Part shown: piece after piece, positions 11,746 to 24,390 of the stretch
Numbering within the stretch: position 1 is the first letter of the stretch
Layout of the letters: each line of letters begins with the position of its first letter
Source of the DNA: Chlorops oryzae
Taxonomy: Eukaryota; Arthropoda; Insecta; Diptera; Chloropidae
Assembly: GCA_020466095.1 (NCBI GenBank)
Contig: CM035806.1
Location: forward strand, 135,579,481-135,643,480
Length of the DNA: 64,000 nt
Reading direction: 5' to 3'
Notes under the pieces: generated by a model
What the model was told of the DNA's origin: nothing
The model's input: only the letters and a program-made list of their open reading frames with translations
Database searches by the model: none
Program-made: the position numbers and the translations under genes

Positions 11746-14700
11746 TTAACACTTATCTTCAGAATTTTGATACAAATTTCTTCGGAATGCACCTAGTTTC
11801 AAGCGTTCGATTTGCAACGCTTGCTCCAATTCTAGAACTTTAACGTGTATGTCCATTTCCATTTTTTTGGCTTGTGAAGTTGTCAATTTGCTTATATCCA
11901 CATCCGCATAATTTTCAAGACGCTGATTACAATCCTTGACAATGGCAACAACGGCTCCAGTCGCTTGCGATACCATACGTGATGCTTTCGTTAATTCTTG
12001 CAATTTATCGCTACCTTTCGGTGATTTGACCTTACTCGAAATGACAAGTTGAGCCGTACACGCTGCGATCTCTTGTGCAGCAACAATAATCTCAAAGTTT
12101 TGACCAGTATCACATCCGACTGCTTTGTTTGCAGCTTCAACCAAAAAATTCGCACCTTTGGCAACACTTTTTGATGCGGATATTAAACCTTCGGTCCATT
12201 CGCTGTTCCGTTTATAGAACTCCTTAGCGGATATACGGCCACGTCCTGTTGATACGATCTCGCCTTGTAAGATTTTCGATTGTTTGATCAATCGTTTAAT
12301 ACACTCCAATAAATTCGTACAAGCATCCAGAATTTTCTCATTGACCTCCAGTTTAATACCGTCGTCTTTGGAACGCGTTTGCGATAGTAATTGGACGAAT
12401 TTTTCAGCTGCCTCTGCTATAGCCTTTTCCATCTCAGCCAATTCCGATTCGATTATATCACCCAATTCGGCATTCGAGTCCAATTGCTTCGTGAGACTAC
12501 GTAGCAAAATTCTCAGTTCATCCAAGTGTGACTTTAATGAAACAATTCGCGCTTCCACAATAATGCCAGCTTCGTGCGATTGAATGCCCGCGAACACTTG
12601 CTCAATGGGTTCGGCCAAAATCATAAGCATATCGAATATCTGTTGGCCTTTCTCAATATCCGTCGTAGTATTATAAACCTGCATGCATAACTCCCTCAAC
12701 ATACAGATTCGATAGCAAAGCTGGAGTAGAACGTCAATTAATTTCTCATTGCTACCATCGTCGCAATACATCGAATAGGCTGGCTGCAAATTATCAAGCA
12801 ACTTCTGCGTTTCGTCAACCAACTGGAATGCACGCTCAAAGCGCTGCTGTCCATTTTCGTTGAAATTCAATGCAATAACCGAACGCGTTGTACGGAAAAT
12901 GTTATCTAATATACTGAAAATAGCTTGCTTACCACTTTCAGCGCAAGCAATGCTTTCAGTCCTCGCCGATTGAAGCTCTGAAAGCATTGCAGCATACTTG
13001 CTTTCAAGAGCGTCATTATTTTTTCGGATTTCTTCGAACTGCTGCGACGTAGCAGACATTTCTATAGAGAGCTTTTCATTGTCGACTTGTTGATTTGTTA
13101 GCGATTTCATTAATTTCTCCACCGCCTCATTATGTTCGGCTGAAACTTTCTTCAATGCTTCTTCATGGATTTGATTTTGTTCGGCTATCAAAGCATCTCT
13201 CGCTTTTATATCGGTTTTAAGTTGATCAATGATTCCATCATGTTCTTGAATTTTTTTATTTAATACTTCTTTGGTTTCCGACAGTGCAGTCTCCAGTTCG
13301 ATTTCGACTGTTTTTGCACGTTCTAATTTGTTGACGGTTTCCTTCAATTCAATTTGAGTTTTCTCCATGCACCGAATCATCTCATGCATTTCGTCACGTT
13401 CTTTTTGGAGTGCAATTAAATCATTAGATTTCTGCTCAATCCGGCATTCCAAATCGGTCTTCTCAGTTAAGGTAGCATTTGATTGCTCACGTAAATGTTG
13501 CAACTCCTGCATCATAGCTGCATGTTCGGCTTTCAATTCTTCAATCAATTGTTTCTCATGATTGATATGTTTTTTAGTCTCTCCATTCTGACGTAACAAT
13601 TTTATATGCTCCTCACGCATTTCCGCATACATTGCTTTTAATTTCGTAAATTTCTCTTCGTATAATTTTGCTTTTTCTTCTTGTTCGACTACTCGTTGTG
13701 CTTGCGTTGCTGCACCAGCGATCTGCTGCTCTAAATTCTGTTTGGCACTTTCCATATCAGCGCGTGTTACGCTAGCACGCTGCAGTTCATCACGCAAGTT
13801 GCCGATTTCGTGTCTCAGCTCGAATATCTCCTGTTTACAGCGTTCCTCCATCGAATTGTATCCGAATTTTAACGATTGAAGCTGATGTTCGAGATTTTCC
13901 AGTATAGCATCTTTATCACGCATGGCCTGCTCATAATTGTTAATCGTTTCTCTATATTCTGCCGGTTCTCTTGTTGCATGATTATTATCGTTCGAAGCCG
14001 TTAAATCAACCAAATGCTCAACAACTGGTTCCGGTTCTTCCGCCGGTTCCGGTACAGTTACAACCGGTGGAATGTAATTGCCAAAATCAACTTTCGATGT
14101 AAAATTCGGTGCGCTGTCTGGAAGAATTGGAACCTGAATTAAATCTGCAAAATACTGCAACGGTCGTACTTTGTCATAAAATTGTTTCAGCTTAACAAAC
14201 ATCTCTCGAAAACGATCTCGATGCCCAGTTAATACATCATTTGGTAAATTATGATGAAGCTTAAACATAATACGCACACAACAATCGTACAGAGGATTCG
14301 AGTCCTGTATTAATGTTATAAGCGGTGCTAATCTACATTGTCCTTGCGGACTCATCGATGACATGCGGTATGTATCAATCGAACGGAAGACGTTCTCCTG
14401 AACAGCAATAATCTCTTCAAGATAATCGAATATTTCGACGCCCAATTGAAAGTAAACGTTAATATCATCGCCGGCGAACTTCTCGATATGGACAAATGGG
14501 ACACTTAACGAGCCAGGCAAATATGCATTCTTGTCATGGAAATCAAGCTTCATTACTAGAAGCTTACTATAAGCTTGAATACAACTGCCGACACCTTGTA
14601 AATGGCCCCATAGTTTACCCATTTCGATAATCATGGTCTTGTGCGATTGCGATTGCTTTATCGCACTGTGGTGACCTTCGCGGAGTACTTTATGCAGCAG

Positions 14701-14997
14701 ATGACAGAACTTCCACGCTGTAAAGCGATTCTCCATCAATGGCTGCGTTGATATAATCGCCCAAAATGATTTCGCCTCAACGGTCCGATGTGTTGATATA
14801 ATTACCGAACGAGCGTGTTTCAATTTCAATGGGGCTTCCATCATATTGAGTGCCTATCAAGATAATTATAATATAATTCCATTACAAATTTCAATCATCT
14901 ATCTTAGCAGTTCTTCTCTTCTTTATTTTTCCACTTTCATTACCTTTGTTATGCTTATATTTAAATGATAGTACTCCTTTTCTGAGATCGAAGTCAT
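11746..14997 (-). CDS. Hip1: Hip1 / Sla2 endocytic adaptor, two coding exons
   Basis: Exon 1 is 14997-14944 (18 codons, MTSISEKEYYHLNISITK) with donor AAG/GTAATG. A 90-base intron follows. Exon 2 is 14853-11746, starting ALNMMEAPLK after acceptor GATAG. Together they give 1,053 residues. I chose this start because fly Hip1 proteins begin with a short KEKEFYQ-like helix before the ...EAPLK segment; starting at the ATG at 14844 would drop it. Domains: ANTH phosphoinositide-binding domain (about 10-290, with RFTAWKFCHLLHKVLREGH and GQCRLAPLI), a possible clathrin-box-like LVDLT near 310, a long coiled coil (about 330-700), and a C-terminal I/LWEQ (THATCH) actin-binding domain (about 830-1040). 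The protein links clathrin coats, membrane phosphoinositide and actin during endocytosis. All domains look intact. Confidence 0.95.
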
Positions 14998-16197
14998 TTT
15001 TCCACCAAATATTCTTCAGCTTTCGCAACAAGATTGTGCAGCAACCAAAATTTTCGGTTTCACAACCAACTCCAACTCTGTTGGTACAAATTAGTGAGTA
15101 ATGCAAAAAAATTTATCTTATCTGACAGGTAAAAAAAAAAAAAAAACAAAAGAACAAAAAATTTGCAATATAAAGTGCTAACAGTGGCATTAAAACGACA
15201 ACAGTGAAAAGTTATTGTATGTAAAAGTGACGTCACGTACCAGCTGATTTCAATTCGCCCATGAGGAAATATCGTGTGCAAAAAGTGGCACGAAAATTCA
15301 ACTATGTACTTTCTTCAGCGCTTTCGCGCAACTACTTCATTACATGTGAACCGCCTGTAAAAGGCCAATTATAGAATTGGACGATCAGCAATAATTAATT
15401 GTATACTGTACCGGAAAATTCTGGATGTTCAACAGGCAACATATCGCACATTAAAGCCTACAATTACATATGCAGTAAATACTTGGACAATAGGACCTGT
15501 TCGCTAGGACCTTGAAAAGTGTGAGAGAGACAACTATATTAACGCTTCTTAAATTCTTCAAAATATGCCAACAATTTTATACTATGCCGCAGTCAGCTGT
15601 TCTTGCATTTACTTTGCGTAAAAAATCGACACGTTCATTTCTCTGGCGATATAAGGTCGGAAAGTCGCATGCAGCCCTGTGCACTAAATACTTTTTGAAT
15701 ACTTGTCATATCTCAGTATAAGCGAAAGTAAAGTAATTACTTCGAAGTAATTTTCAATTTTTTTGCTTTGCATGCGTTTATTATGGGCACTTTACATACT
15801 GCGTATCTCAGTATAGGCTCTTAAGAAAATCATAGACTGGTATTGGGTTCAAATATTGCATTACTAGAAACGTATCTATGCTATCATCTGTTCGCTCAGA
15901 GCTCTCATTTGAGATTGAAATGCGCCATGGAAAATATTTGCGCGACGTCTCGGTCTCTCGCCTTCAAAACAACTGTGTCGCTTGTGATTTGTCGCCTAAT
16001 ATGAACAGCGACTAAGCGATTACATCTCGCACATTATTCACTAAAGCGGCACAACTCAAAATTTTGCATTTCTCGGGTAAACAGCCAATAACTCTCGACA
16101 CCTGTAAAAAAAAATTTCTTTTCTACATTTATATCATACAAATCATTTATAATAATGGTATTCATGTAATACCGCAAACCTCATATTTTTGCACCCT
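14998..16197. other. Hip1 5' flank and intergenic sequence
   Basis: Minus-strand Hip1 5' UTR sequence probably runs up from 14998. Beyond that I see no supported gene. Small frames at 15060-15281 and 15512-15721 have no family signature and are not called. A poly-A/T run lies at 15131-15147. Confidence 0.4.
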
Positions 16198-16646
16198 TAA
16201 AGCTAATACACAAAGGCAGCGGAATTTGACATTCCATATAAAAATGTATGGGACAATTCCGTCGCGGAATGCAAAGAAATTGAAACTCCAATTAATTCCT
16301 TCGGCTAGTACACAAGAGTGAAAAAAGAGCGGAGGAATTTGACAGCGTTTTTTTTGTTTTAATTGTCGACAGATGGCGCTGAAGCGAATTTCTTCGCCAT
16401 TTATTGGCCGAGTTGAATTAATTGCGAAGGAATTTTGACATTAGCAGCTGAATCCATCGGAAAATTATGGTGAACGGTTATACTGAGTTCGAATAGTAAA
16501 ATTATTACGCTTCAAACAGCTCATGTATTTGTATTCAAATTTACCGCCCTATGGTATCTGTCAATCTGACATTCCTTCGCGGAAATAAAATTTATTCAGC
16601 CTCAATTCCGCCAACGAATTCCGCTGCCTTTGTGTACTAGCTTTTA
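16198..16646. mobile_element. MITE with 29-base terminal inverted repeats
   Basis: AAAGCTAATACACAAAGG followed by CAGCGGAATTTG at 16199 mirrors GAATTCCGCTGCC-TTTGTGTACTAGCTTT ending at about 16645. Subterminal TGACATTCC occurs on both sides. A second pair of short palindromes lies inside (AATTCCGTCGCGGAAT). About 450 bp, no coding capacity. A TA or TAA flank is possible but not certain. Confidence 0.8.
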
Positions 16647-17297
16647 TAAACTAACAATCAAATTTTGTATGAAAATAATGTTACGCGCTCTGCACTGCGA
16701 TTAGAAAGCGCAAAGCGAGCGTATAAAGCGCGTGAACTTGTTGACTCGTTGTTTTGAGGTTTTTTAAAGATATTAAGTTGAATATTTATTTACAAACTTT
16801 TATTCACTTGCTCAATTTTGGCATTGTTTGGATTTTCCTCAAATTTCATATTGATCATCTGTTTTTCACAACTTTGCACGCAAGCTGCTTATGAGGTGCG
16901 CTCATGCAACATGCGAGATAAAAGCATTCAACTTTCAGTTTTGCATGCTTTGCGCTATTACGTGAATACCACTAATATTCTTAATTAACTGAAGAATCAA
17001 TAAATATCAATGTTAAATTTCCAAGTGTTCCTTTTTCTGCAGTAAAGTGTAGGGAGTATGAAAAAATTTTGAATTGTGCCGGTTTAGTGATTAATGTGCG
17101 ATATGGCACATCACTTCGAGAAAACGTATTAAAAGGTGGTGTGATTATTTGGTTTGTTTACATCGATATTTGTGCCATCACTATGACGAATCAGCTGATT
17201 AGTTGACGTGTCAAAGAGTGAATGTTATGCCTCCTCTTTACAATATATTCTGTTTGGACGTGTACAAAGGAGAAATAACAAAATATAATCTGTAAAC
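16647..17297. other. Zeta-COP 5' flank
   Basis: No gene seen. It presumably contains the promoter and 5' UTR of the coatomer gene that starts at 17298. No core promoter motif can be assigned with confidence. Confidence 0.4.
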
Positions 17298-18329
17298 ATG
17301 GACGACAGCAAATTTATGGTAATTATAAGATTTTGGTGGATATTAAATTTCGCTGAAGAAGGTGAATTTTAATTCAATTTCCATTCCTATATACACAACC
17401 CAGGAAATCATCAAAGGAATGTGCATTATGGACAATGATGGTAATCGAATTTTGGCGAAGTACTATGACAAGAATGTGCTGCCTACTGTCAAAGATCAAA
17501 AGGCCTTTGAAAAGAATTTATTCAATAAAACACATCGGTCCAACACAGAAATTATTATGCTGGACGGACTGACTTGTGTGTACAAGAGCAATGTGGATTT
17601 GTTCTTTTATGTCATGGGTAGCGCTTATGAAAATGAGTTAATACTCTTGTCAGTGCTCAATTTATTGTATGACTCAATCAGTTTGATACTGAAGAAAAAC
17701 GTAGAGAAGCGATTGATATTGGAGAATCTAGAGATTATAATGCTAGCATTCGATGAAATATGCGATGGCGGGTTGGTTCCATATCAAAGTACAATAACAA
17801 TTACTCTCATTTTCAAATTTATATTTATCTCGTTACAGCATCATTTTAGATGCCGATCCATCATCCGTTGTGAAACGTGTCGATATGCGGAACGATGATA
17901 TTCCGATAGCTGAACAAACCGTCGCACAGGTAACTAAAACGCTAAAAGAACTCTTTTGGTTAGCTCGTAGCCACACGTAGTAATATTAAATATAGAAATT
18001 TAACCGATTTGTTAAAACTTAGTGAATAATGGTGAATGGTATGAAAATTTTGTAAGCTTTCTACAGTACAGCTGTAAATGAATATGACTTCTGTTGCAGA
18101 ATTTTATTTTATTTTATATAATTTTTATTAAATTTAGTTCAGATCAATTAGCGAAATGTTGTATTTACAAGTTTCCTTCAACCACGGCGGCTAGACTGTG
18201 ATCTATGGTTACAATAAACTATAACATATATCGGCCAACATTCATATAGCTTTCAACACGATTATCAATTTCTCTTTACAGGTATTGCAATCGGCACGCG
18301 AACAGCTCAAGTGGTCCATATTAAAATGA
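17298..18329 (+). CDS. zetaCOP: Coatomer subunit zeta, four exons
   Basis: Exons 17298-17318, 17404-17771, 17839-17929 and 18282-18329 join in frame to 175 residues (family about 177). Donors are GTAATT, GTTGGT and GTAACT; acceptors are CCCAG, TACAG and TACAG. Zeta-COP is the small longin/AP-sigma-like subunit of the COPI coat, pairing with gamma-COP to build retrograde Golgi-to-ER vesicles. The core ([63 protein letters not shown]) and the C-terminal [15 protein letters not shown] are textbook for the family. The start is less sure: exon 1 gives only MDDSKFM, which differs from the EPTLYT-like opening of other family members, so an alternative upstream first exon is possible. Nothing is broken. 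Confidence 0.93.
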
Positions 18330-18959
18330 TTCCAACTGCCAAGAGTTCGAGTTTGATTTTTCAAGCCGTTAACATTTGGTTAAATGCATACATTTCGTTT
18401 CCTATATATATATATATATATAAATTCTCTATGTAATTAGAATATTAGTTTTAAATACCTACACACACATTCAATATATGCATTTAAAATATCGCCACGA
18501 TGCAGTTATTCGACTTCATATGTAAATCTTGCTGCCAAAAATAGAAGGCGTTGTGCTTGAGCAATGAAATTTGTCACGGACGTTTTTTGCATATAATTAA
18601 GAAATTTGAAAAAAATTGTAAAAATAAAACCACACCAACCACCACCTCCATATAAAGGGGGCCCTAATTTCACAATATTGTTGTGCTACAAAATTGGAAA
18701 AACTTATTGTGAATATGCTGCCACGCCCACTCAAATAGTTGGCAAATAAAGCATTTATTAATTAACCCATTCAAAATCGTATGAACATTTTTAAAACATT
18801 GATTTAAAGTATGTACACGAAAAAAATGCATTACACTCAAGCTCGCTGCAAAACTTCATTAATTGTAGTAAGCATATTCTACAAAAGCCACAATGTAGTT
18901 TGTTGCTTTCTCTTTCTAACTTCATGCGAATTTTTTTTACTTGCGCCACAGTTGTGAAA
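18330..18959. other. Zeta-COP 3' flank
   Basis: Likely 3' UTR: a TA-dinucleotide run at 18401-18422 and an AATAAA within AAAAATAAAACC near 18622. Then AT-rich sequence with no gene up to the decayed transposase. Confidence 0.5.
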
Positions 18960-19966
18960 ATGAGCTCTGACGAAGAAGTCGTAAAAAAATTGATTGTGCA
19001 TGAAAAGTTAAAAAATCCAAGTTTGTCGCACAATAACTTGGCAAAAATGTTAAAAATTCCGAAATCTAAGGTCACTTATACTTGAAAAAAGTTTGAGCAG
19101 ACGGTTTCGATACAACGTCGACCTGGAAGTGGGAGAAAAAGAGGACTGACATGCGAAGAAAAGGGTAGGGCTGTGGAACTTACTTTCCAAAGAAATCCTA
19201 ACCTCTCTGTTCGAGAAGTGGCCAAAAGAGTTGGAATGTCTGCAGCATATGTTCAAAAACTCCGAAGAATTTAAGGAATAAGGTCCTTTAAGGTAAATGC
19301 TGCTCCCAATCGCACCGATGTGAAAAATAAATTGGCCAAACGCCGGGCAAGACAACTCTACGAGAAATGCATTAGGAATTTTTCATGTGTTGTAATGGAC
19401 GACGAAACATACAAAGCGGATCTTAATCAAATTAGAGGTGAACAATTTTATTTTGCAAATAAGAGGGGGAATATTGATGAAAAATTTAAGATTAAAAAAC
19501 TCGATAAATTTCAAAAGAAATACCTCATCTGGCAAGCTATCTGTCAATGTGGCTTGAAAAGTCGAGTTTTCGTAACAACTGGGACCATAAACCAGGAAAT
19601 ATATATCCGGGAGTGTCTGCAAAAACGTTTGCTGCCCCTTCTCAACTGCCACAAGCAAAAACCACTTTTCTGGCCTGATTGGCTTCATGCCATTATGGGA
19701 AATTGGCCATGGAATGGTATCAGCGAAACAAGGTTTCTGTGGTCACCAGGGATATGAACCCTCCGAAGTGCCCGGAGCTTTGACCTATTGAGAGATATTG
19801 TGCTCAAATGAAGCGAAAACTTCTTGGGTATAAGAAGCAAACCAAAGATGTGAATAGCTTCAAATATTACTGGGCAAAAGCTTCCGCTGAAATTAACAGA
19901 AGTGCTGTACAAACGCTGATGAAGAGGCTTAGATATAAGGTCCGTAAGCTTGCATATTCAAGTTAA
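18960..19966 (+). pseudogene. Decayed DD37E Tc1/mariner-type transposase
   Basis: Starts at ATG 18960 (MSSDEEVVKKLIVHEKLK), with an N-terminal helix-turn-helix and a GRKR linker after an in-frame TGA at 19083. The catalytic core is readable across frames: VVMDDETYKADL (first Asp), LIWQAICQCG, VFVTTGTINQEIYIRECLQKR and LLFWPD-like FWPD (second Asp). One base is missing after it, which shifts the frame. The CPEL.PIERY segment (final Glu) lies near 19771-19790 with a TGA in place of an expected codon. The spacing and motifs fit the ITmD37E group known from insects. At least two stops and one frameshift make it inactive. I could not define its inverted repeats. Confidence 0.85.
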
Positions 19967-19984
19967 ATATTTTAACTTCACTGT

Positions 19985-20430
19985 TATATGGGGCATTTCA
20001 CGTCAAGTGTACCCGCTCAAAAATCTTCATACCTGGGATTTCGATGAAACTAAGAGAGCACATGAATTGTGCAAAAGGAGGAGGGGAAATATTGACCGGA
20101 TGCCTAGATACAGGGTGTTAAACTTTCGGTCCTTTTTGTATTAAAAAAATTCTACGTCTCGCAAATTGGGAAATGAAAAAAATGTGATAAAGGATTTTTA
20201 TAGATTTTTGTCTGCTCTTTCCGAAAAAAAATATTACAATTCCCAGAAATTATTATTGATGCACAAAAAAACGGTTTTTATTTTTATAAGCAATTTTTCG
20301 CCGAATGCGACATTTTTGATATTTTTTTAAATAATTTTAAACAAAATCTGAGCTTATTTTCTATAAAATGACATCTTAAACAGGATTGGATCTCCAAAAC
20401 TAACGACTCAATGGAGGTGTAGAACCCAGC
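19985..20430 (+). repeat. Dispersed repeat, CACGTCAAGTGTACC family
   Basis: Begins ATGGGGCATTTCACGTCAAG and contains GGATTTCGATGAAACT and GATACAGGGTGTTAAACTTT. The same order is found at 50500-50960. Non-coding. It lies directly after the decayed transposase but also occurs without it, so it is a separate element. Class unknown. Confidence 0.65.
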
Positions 20431-21729
20431 GCGACCCACGCGCCAAGCACGCAGAAGCCGCTATTAAGCTGTGGCTGCTGAACTTTTCTAGCTGATAAAG
20501 CTGAATAGCGGAAACGGTGTCAACCGAAAGATATTTTAAAATATCGCATTAATTTTTTTCCCCCAATATTTCGAATCGAATTCGAGCATTTATGAACGGG
20601 CCGTCGATACATCTAGATTCTAGATGTATTCTTACCTATTAATACGTTTTTATATTTAAAATAAACATTATAATATATGTTGGTCTTTGTTTTAATTTGG
20701 CAAGGGTAAAGGGGGCCCCCGAAAAAAAATTCTCCCGGGCCCCGCAAGGTGAAGTTACGCCACTGTGTTTATTGGGTAATTTTGACGGTCTTTAAAAAGT
20801 GGAATACCATCAAAAACATATATTACTCATGGTACTATTTCAAGACCCTTTATAAGCCGCCAGACCACGTTAAGGTGTGTAAGGCCTTTATAAACAATCA
20901 GTTCGCGCTACCTCTGAAAGGGCTCCGCTTTCGAGCTACTAAGTACGTACACTGTCTTAGCTACATACTATACTAAAAGTCCTCAAAATTTCAGCTTTGC
21001 TAAATTGACGTATGTAGGTCTGGCGGTTCTGGGATCTTACTCTATCTGTAAAATTTTCAATTTTTCAACAATTCGATTTTTTCAATAGCAATAATGTTAT
21101 GTACAATAATAAAAATTTATACAGACAAATATATGAAAAATAATGTGAGCCCATCCTGAGAATTGCACCGGCCACGCCCAGCACCCATCGCTCATCCTAC
21201 AAGTATGTATGTACATATGTATGTTAAGATTTCCTTATTTGGGCGACGTAGAGCGTCTTAAATCGTCAAATTGTCATTTTCGAAGTAGGCACATAATACA
21301 GTCAACTCCATCGCTCATAGCCTTCTCATCCTCTGTTGTTTTGCCTTCAGTCGCCATTTTTGAAAAATAAAAATTGACATTTGGCACTTGAAAACGATTA
21401 GGGCCAAAACAAAAAAGCTGAGAAAGATAACGGAATAACAGCTCATAATTCATGGCTGATGGAAATTGGCATTTAATCTACAAATTCAAAATAATAAACA
21501 ATTCAAGTGAGTAATTTTCGTGGGGCTGATCAAATGCGAGCTCCAAGAAATTCCTTCGCTACATTAAACGACAAATCGTTAGGCATAACCAGCACAGTTA
21601 ATTTTTCATTCTAACTTAAGAGAATGTCAAATCAAAAGGAAAATCTGATAGTTATGGGATCGAAAATAATTGCTAACCGCAAAAGATGATATCGAGCCTT
21701 CATCGTCAACAAGATGTAAGCGGCATAGT
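20431..21729. other. Intergenic, mostly unassigned
   Basis: No gene. A stretch at 20706-20766 ends in GTTACGCCACTGTG after GC-rich GGGGGCCC sequence, which looks like one end of a hAT-type element; I could not find its partner end. Otherwise AT-rich. Confidence 0.4.
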
Positions 21730-21822
21730 CAGGGCCGGATTATAGGATGGACCACCTGGACAAATATTTTTTTTATTTGCTTTTTTTTAGAACAAGTGCC
21801 CCAAAACCTTAATCCGGCTCTG
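21730..21822. mobile_element. Short hAT-like MITE
   Basis: CAGGGCCGGATTATAGG at 21730 mirrors CCTTAATCCGGCTCTG ending at 21822. This gives a 93-bp element with CAGGG-type hAT ends. Flanking octamers GGCATAGT and GATATGGT match at only 5 of 8 positions, so the target duplication is decayed or absent. Confidence 0.6.
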
Positions 21823-21862
21823 GATATGGTTATGGTTTTGTTTTTTTTTTTTATCGAAATGT

Positions 21863-22174
21863 CCCAGCGACCAAAATGCTGTCTAGAGGAGCAATGAACC
21901 GTAACACATTTCGCTGGCCGTAGGCGGTAATGCATACGACCTCATATACCATCCTAGTATACTTTTTTTCCGAACGTGGCCGTTTCGTAGAGTGAACGCC
22001 TGCCAACACCACATAAAGTAAGCTATTGGTGGGCAGTTCGCCTACAATCTTGTATACTTTGTAATCTATTGGTAAGCGGTTCGCCTACAAGCTCGTATAC
22101 TTTGTAAGCTATTAATATCCAGGTCGCGTACAGTCTCGTATACTTTGTAGGCGGTAGGCACTGTTGACCGCTGA
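21863..22174. mobile_element. MITE, CCCAGCGGC family (copy 2)
   Basis: Starts CCCAGCGACCAAAATGCTG and ends CACTGTTGACCGCTG. The internal TCGTATACTTTGTA motif repeats three times with AGCTATT-like spacers. Same family as 6322-6584, 27161-27473 and 62121-62343. Confidence 0.8.
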
Positions 22175-22406
22175 TAACAGTTAGGTAACAGTTATTTACC
22201 TCATCTCAGAAAATTCCATAGTTGTAAAATGGATCGTTATGAATGATTCTAAAGCAAAAACCATTTCCCCTTTATCCCTGGACTCGATTCAAAAGTTTTT
22301 ACAAAAAACATTCTCCTATAAACAGAGATCCTAAATAACTATTAAATTTTTTTTAGAATCGAAAAAATTGCCTTTAAAACGACGAAAATTTTTTACGTTA
22401 AGCTGG

Positions 22407-22647
22407 GATCCCACTGTCTGCGCAAATAGCACAATCTGCGCCGATTTTTATCGGGCCAGATCGGCGCAAGTTTCAACAATTTCCACAATCATTGTTTGGG
22501 CTCACATTATCGTCACATATTGTCAAAAATATATCGGGGAACAATAAAATTCGGACAAAAACCGTTCAAGAAGATCACACTTGTCAGCATAAGAGTCCGA
22601 AAATTGCGTTCAAACTATCGGCGCTTTGAATCGTCGCATTGCGCAGA
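22407..22647. mobile_element. MITE with GATCCCACTGTCTGCGC ends, complete
   Basis: GATCCCACTGTCTGCGCAA at 22407 mirrors TTGCGCAGATAGTGGGATC ending at 22647. About 241 bp, no coding. Internal GGCGCAAG and TCGGCGC motifs are also palindromic. A partial copy lies at 11372-11490. Confidence 0.8.
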
Positions 22648-22689
22648 TAGTGGGATCGGGGCATTAGTCGATAATACTTATGATTGGGG

Positions 22690-22860
22690 TTTTTTGTTTG
22701 TTTTCGTTGCTCAAAACGTTTATTTTTTGATAAATATTTTTTACGTTGCTTCAAAACGATTGTGAATGAGAAAAAAACTTTTCCGTTTCTTATAAGATTT
22801 TATTTTCAATAAATAATTTTTAATTTATTTCGTTAAGAGAAAAATTATATGTATAAGACA
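22690..22860. repeat. Left arm of an inverted repeat around an RTE fragment
   Basis: This stretch contains GATAAATATTTTTTACGTTG, GATTGTGAATGAG and ATTTTATTTTCAATAAAT. It is the approximate reverse complement of 24450-24560. The RTE LINE fragment lies between the two arms. A diverged direct copy of the right arm is at about 25270-25400. Confidence 0.6.
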
Positions 22861-24390
22861 TTGAAAAGTTTTACGAAGTCAACGATGAAAATGACCATCT
22901 AATTTTAGATCGCAAGGATTGTCGTGAACGCTGGCGAAACTATTTTGAAAAAATATCCACAGAAGAATTCCCACACCCACCTATAGCAACTATAGAAGCG
23001 ATATCTGGTCCCATTCAAAGAATCACTTTAGACGAAGTTGATGAGGCCATAAATAAAATTAAAACTGGTAAGGCTACTGGTATAGATGATGTATTTACCA
23101 GCTGAGATTTGGAAATCAGGTGACTTCAACTCTTGGTTACTGGAATTATTTAACCGAATAGTAACGGAAAAGAGAGTTCCCTCAGACTGGCTAATGAGCA
23201 CAACCGTACCCATATGGAAAAAGAAAGGTAGCCCAGCAAATTGTTCAAATTATAGGCCGATTCGGCTCTTATACCACACACTTAAAGTGTTTGAAAGGGT
23301 ACTAGATAAACGAATTCGTGAAATAGTCAGGTTAAAGATAAACCAAGCTGGGTTCGTTAAAAACTGTGGCACCACCGATGCAATTCATGCCGCTCGACTT
23401 TTAATGGAAAAACACAGGGAAAATCAAGTACCACTTCATATGGCCTTCCTTGATTTAGAAAAGGTATTTGATCGCGTTCCACATGATCTCATTTGGTATT
23501 CTTTGAGAAATCACTTAGTGCCGGAAGAACTTATTATGTGGGTAAAACTTCTGTATGCAAATCCCAAAAGTCGAGTACATTCTGCTGCCGGAATTTCATC
23601 TGAATTTTCAATATCTGTAGGCGTTCACCAAGGATCAGCTCTATCGCCTCTTTTGTTCATATTAGTTATCGATTCAATTACCGAAGACCTACAAATATCA
23701 CCTCCCTGGACGTTACTATATGCAGATGATGTTCTTCTTGCCTCAACCAATAAAAACAACTTACAGCAACAACAAGTACAAAACTGGCATGATAGATTGT
23801 CTATGTTTGGACTACGTTTGAATGTCGGGAAAACAGAATACATGACAACAGACAATTGCGAAGCAGGGACCATCAAAATAAATAACACTGACCTACCAAG
23901 GACGGAAAAATTTAAATATCTTGGGTCGACACTTTCTGCTGACGGGACGATCACTCGCGAAGTTACTGAGAGAGTTAACGCCGCTTGGCTTAAGTGGCGT
24001 TCAACGACTGGTGTTATGTGCGATAAAAAGATAAGCGACCGCTTAAAATCCAAAATTTACCGCACAGTCATCAGGCCAGTCGCTCTTTATAGTACCGAAT
24101 GTCTACCAGCAACGAAAGTAGCAGAAAGAAAGGTTAGTGTTACGCTGGTATGGACACGTCCTGAGAGCAAATGAGGAGACTTTGGGAAAGAAAGGCTACG
24201 CACTGGAAATCCAAGGTTGAAGAAAACGGGGGCATCCGAAACAGCGCTGGATGGACACAATAAAATGGGACCTAGAGGCTGCAGGACTTACCTCGGATGA
24301 TGCAACCGACAGAACAAAATGGAGAAACTGGTCGCGTTTTGCGGACCCCGGGATAGACCCGGGATAGTTAAACACGCAAGAAGAAGATAG
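22860..24390 (+). mobile_element. RTE-clade LINE, 5'-truncated and frameshifted
   Basis: Encodes reverse transcriptase only. The upstream part (KFYEVNDENDHLILDRKD, KIKTGKATGIDD) is at 22860-23095. After a one-base shift the frame is open from 23086 to 24174 with PAEIWKSGDF, IPIWKKKGSP-like sequence, NYRPIRL, HMAFLDLEKVFDRVPH, GVHQGSALSPLLF, YADD (23719-23730) and KFKYLGSTLSADG. This set is typical of RTE elements. Part of the C-terminal region is deleted after ECLP. A remnant reading W-DLEAAGLTSDDATDRTKWR lies at about 24260-24330. The end carries GCAAGAAGAAGAT, the 3' microsatellite-like tail of this clade. A longer C-terminal piece is found antisense at 62484-63020. The copy is inactive: no endonuclease and a broken frame. 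Confidence 0.88.
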
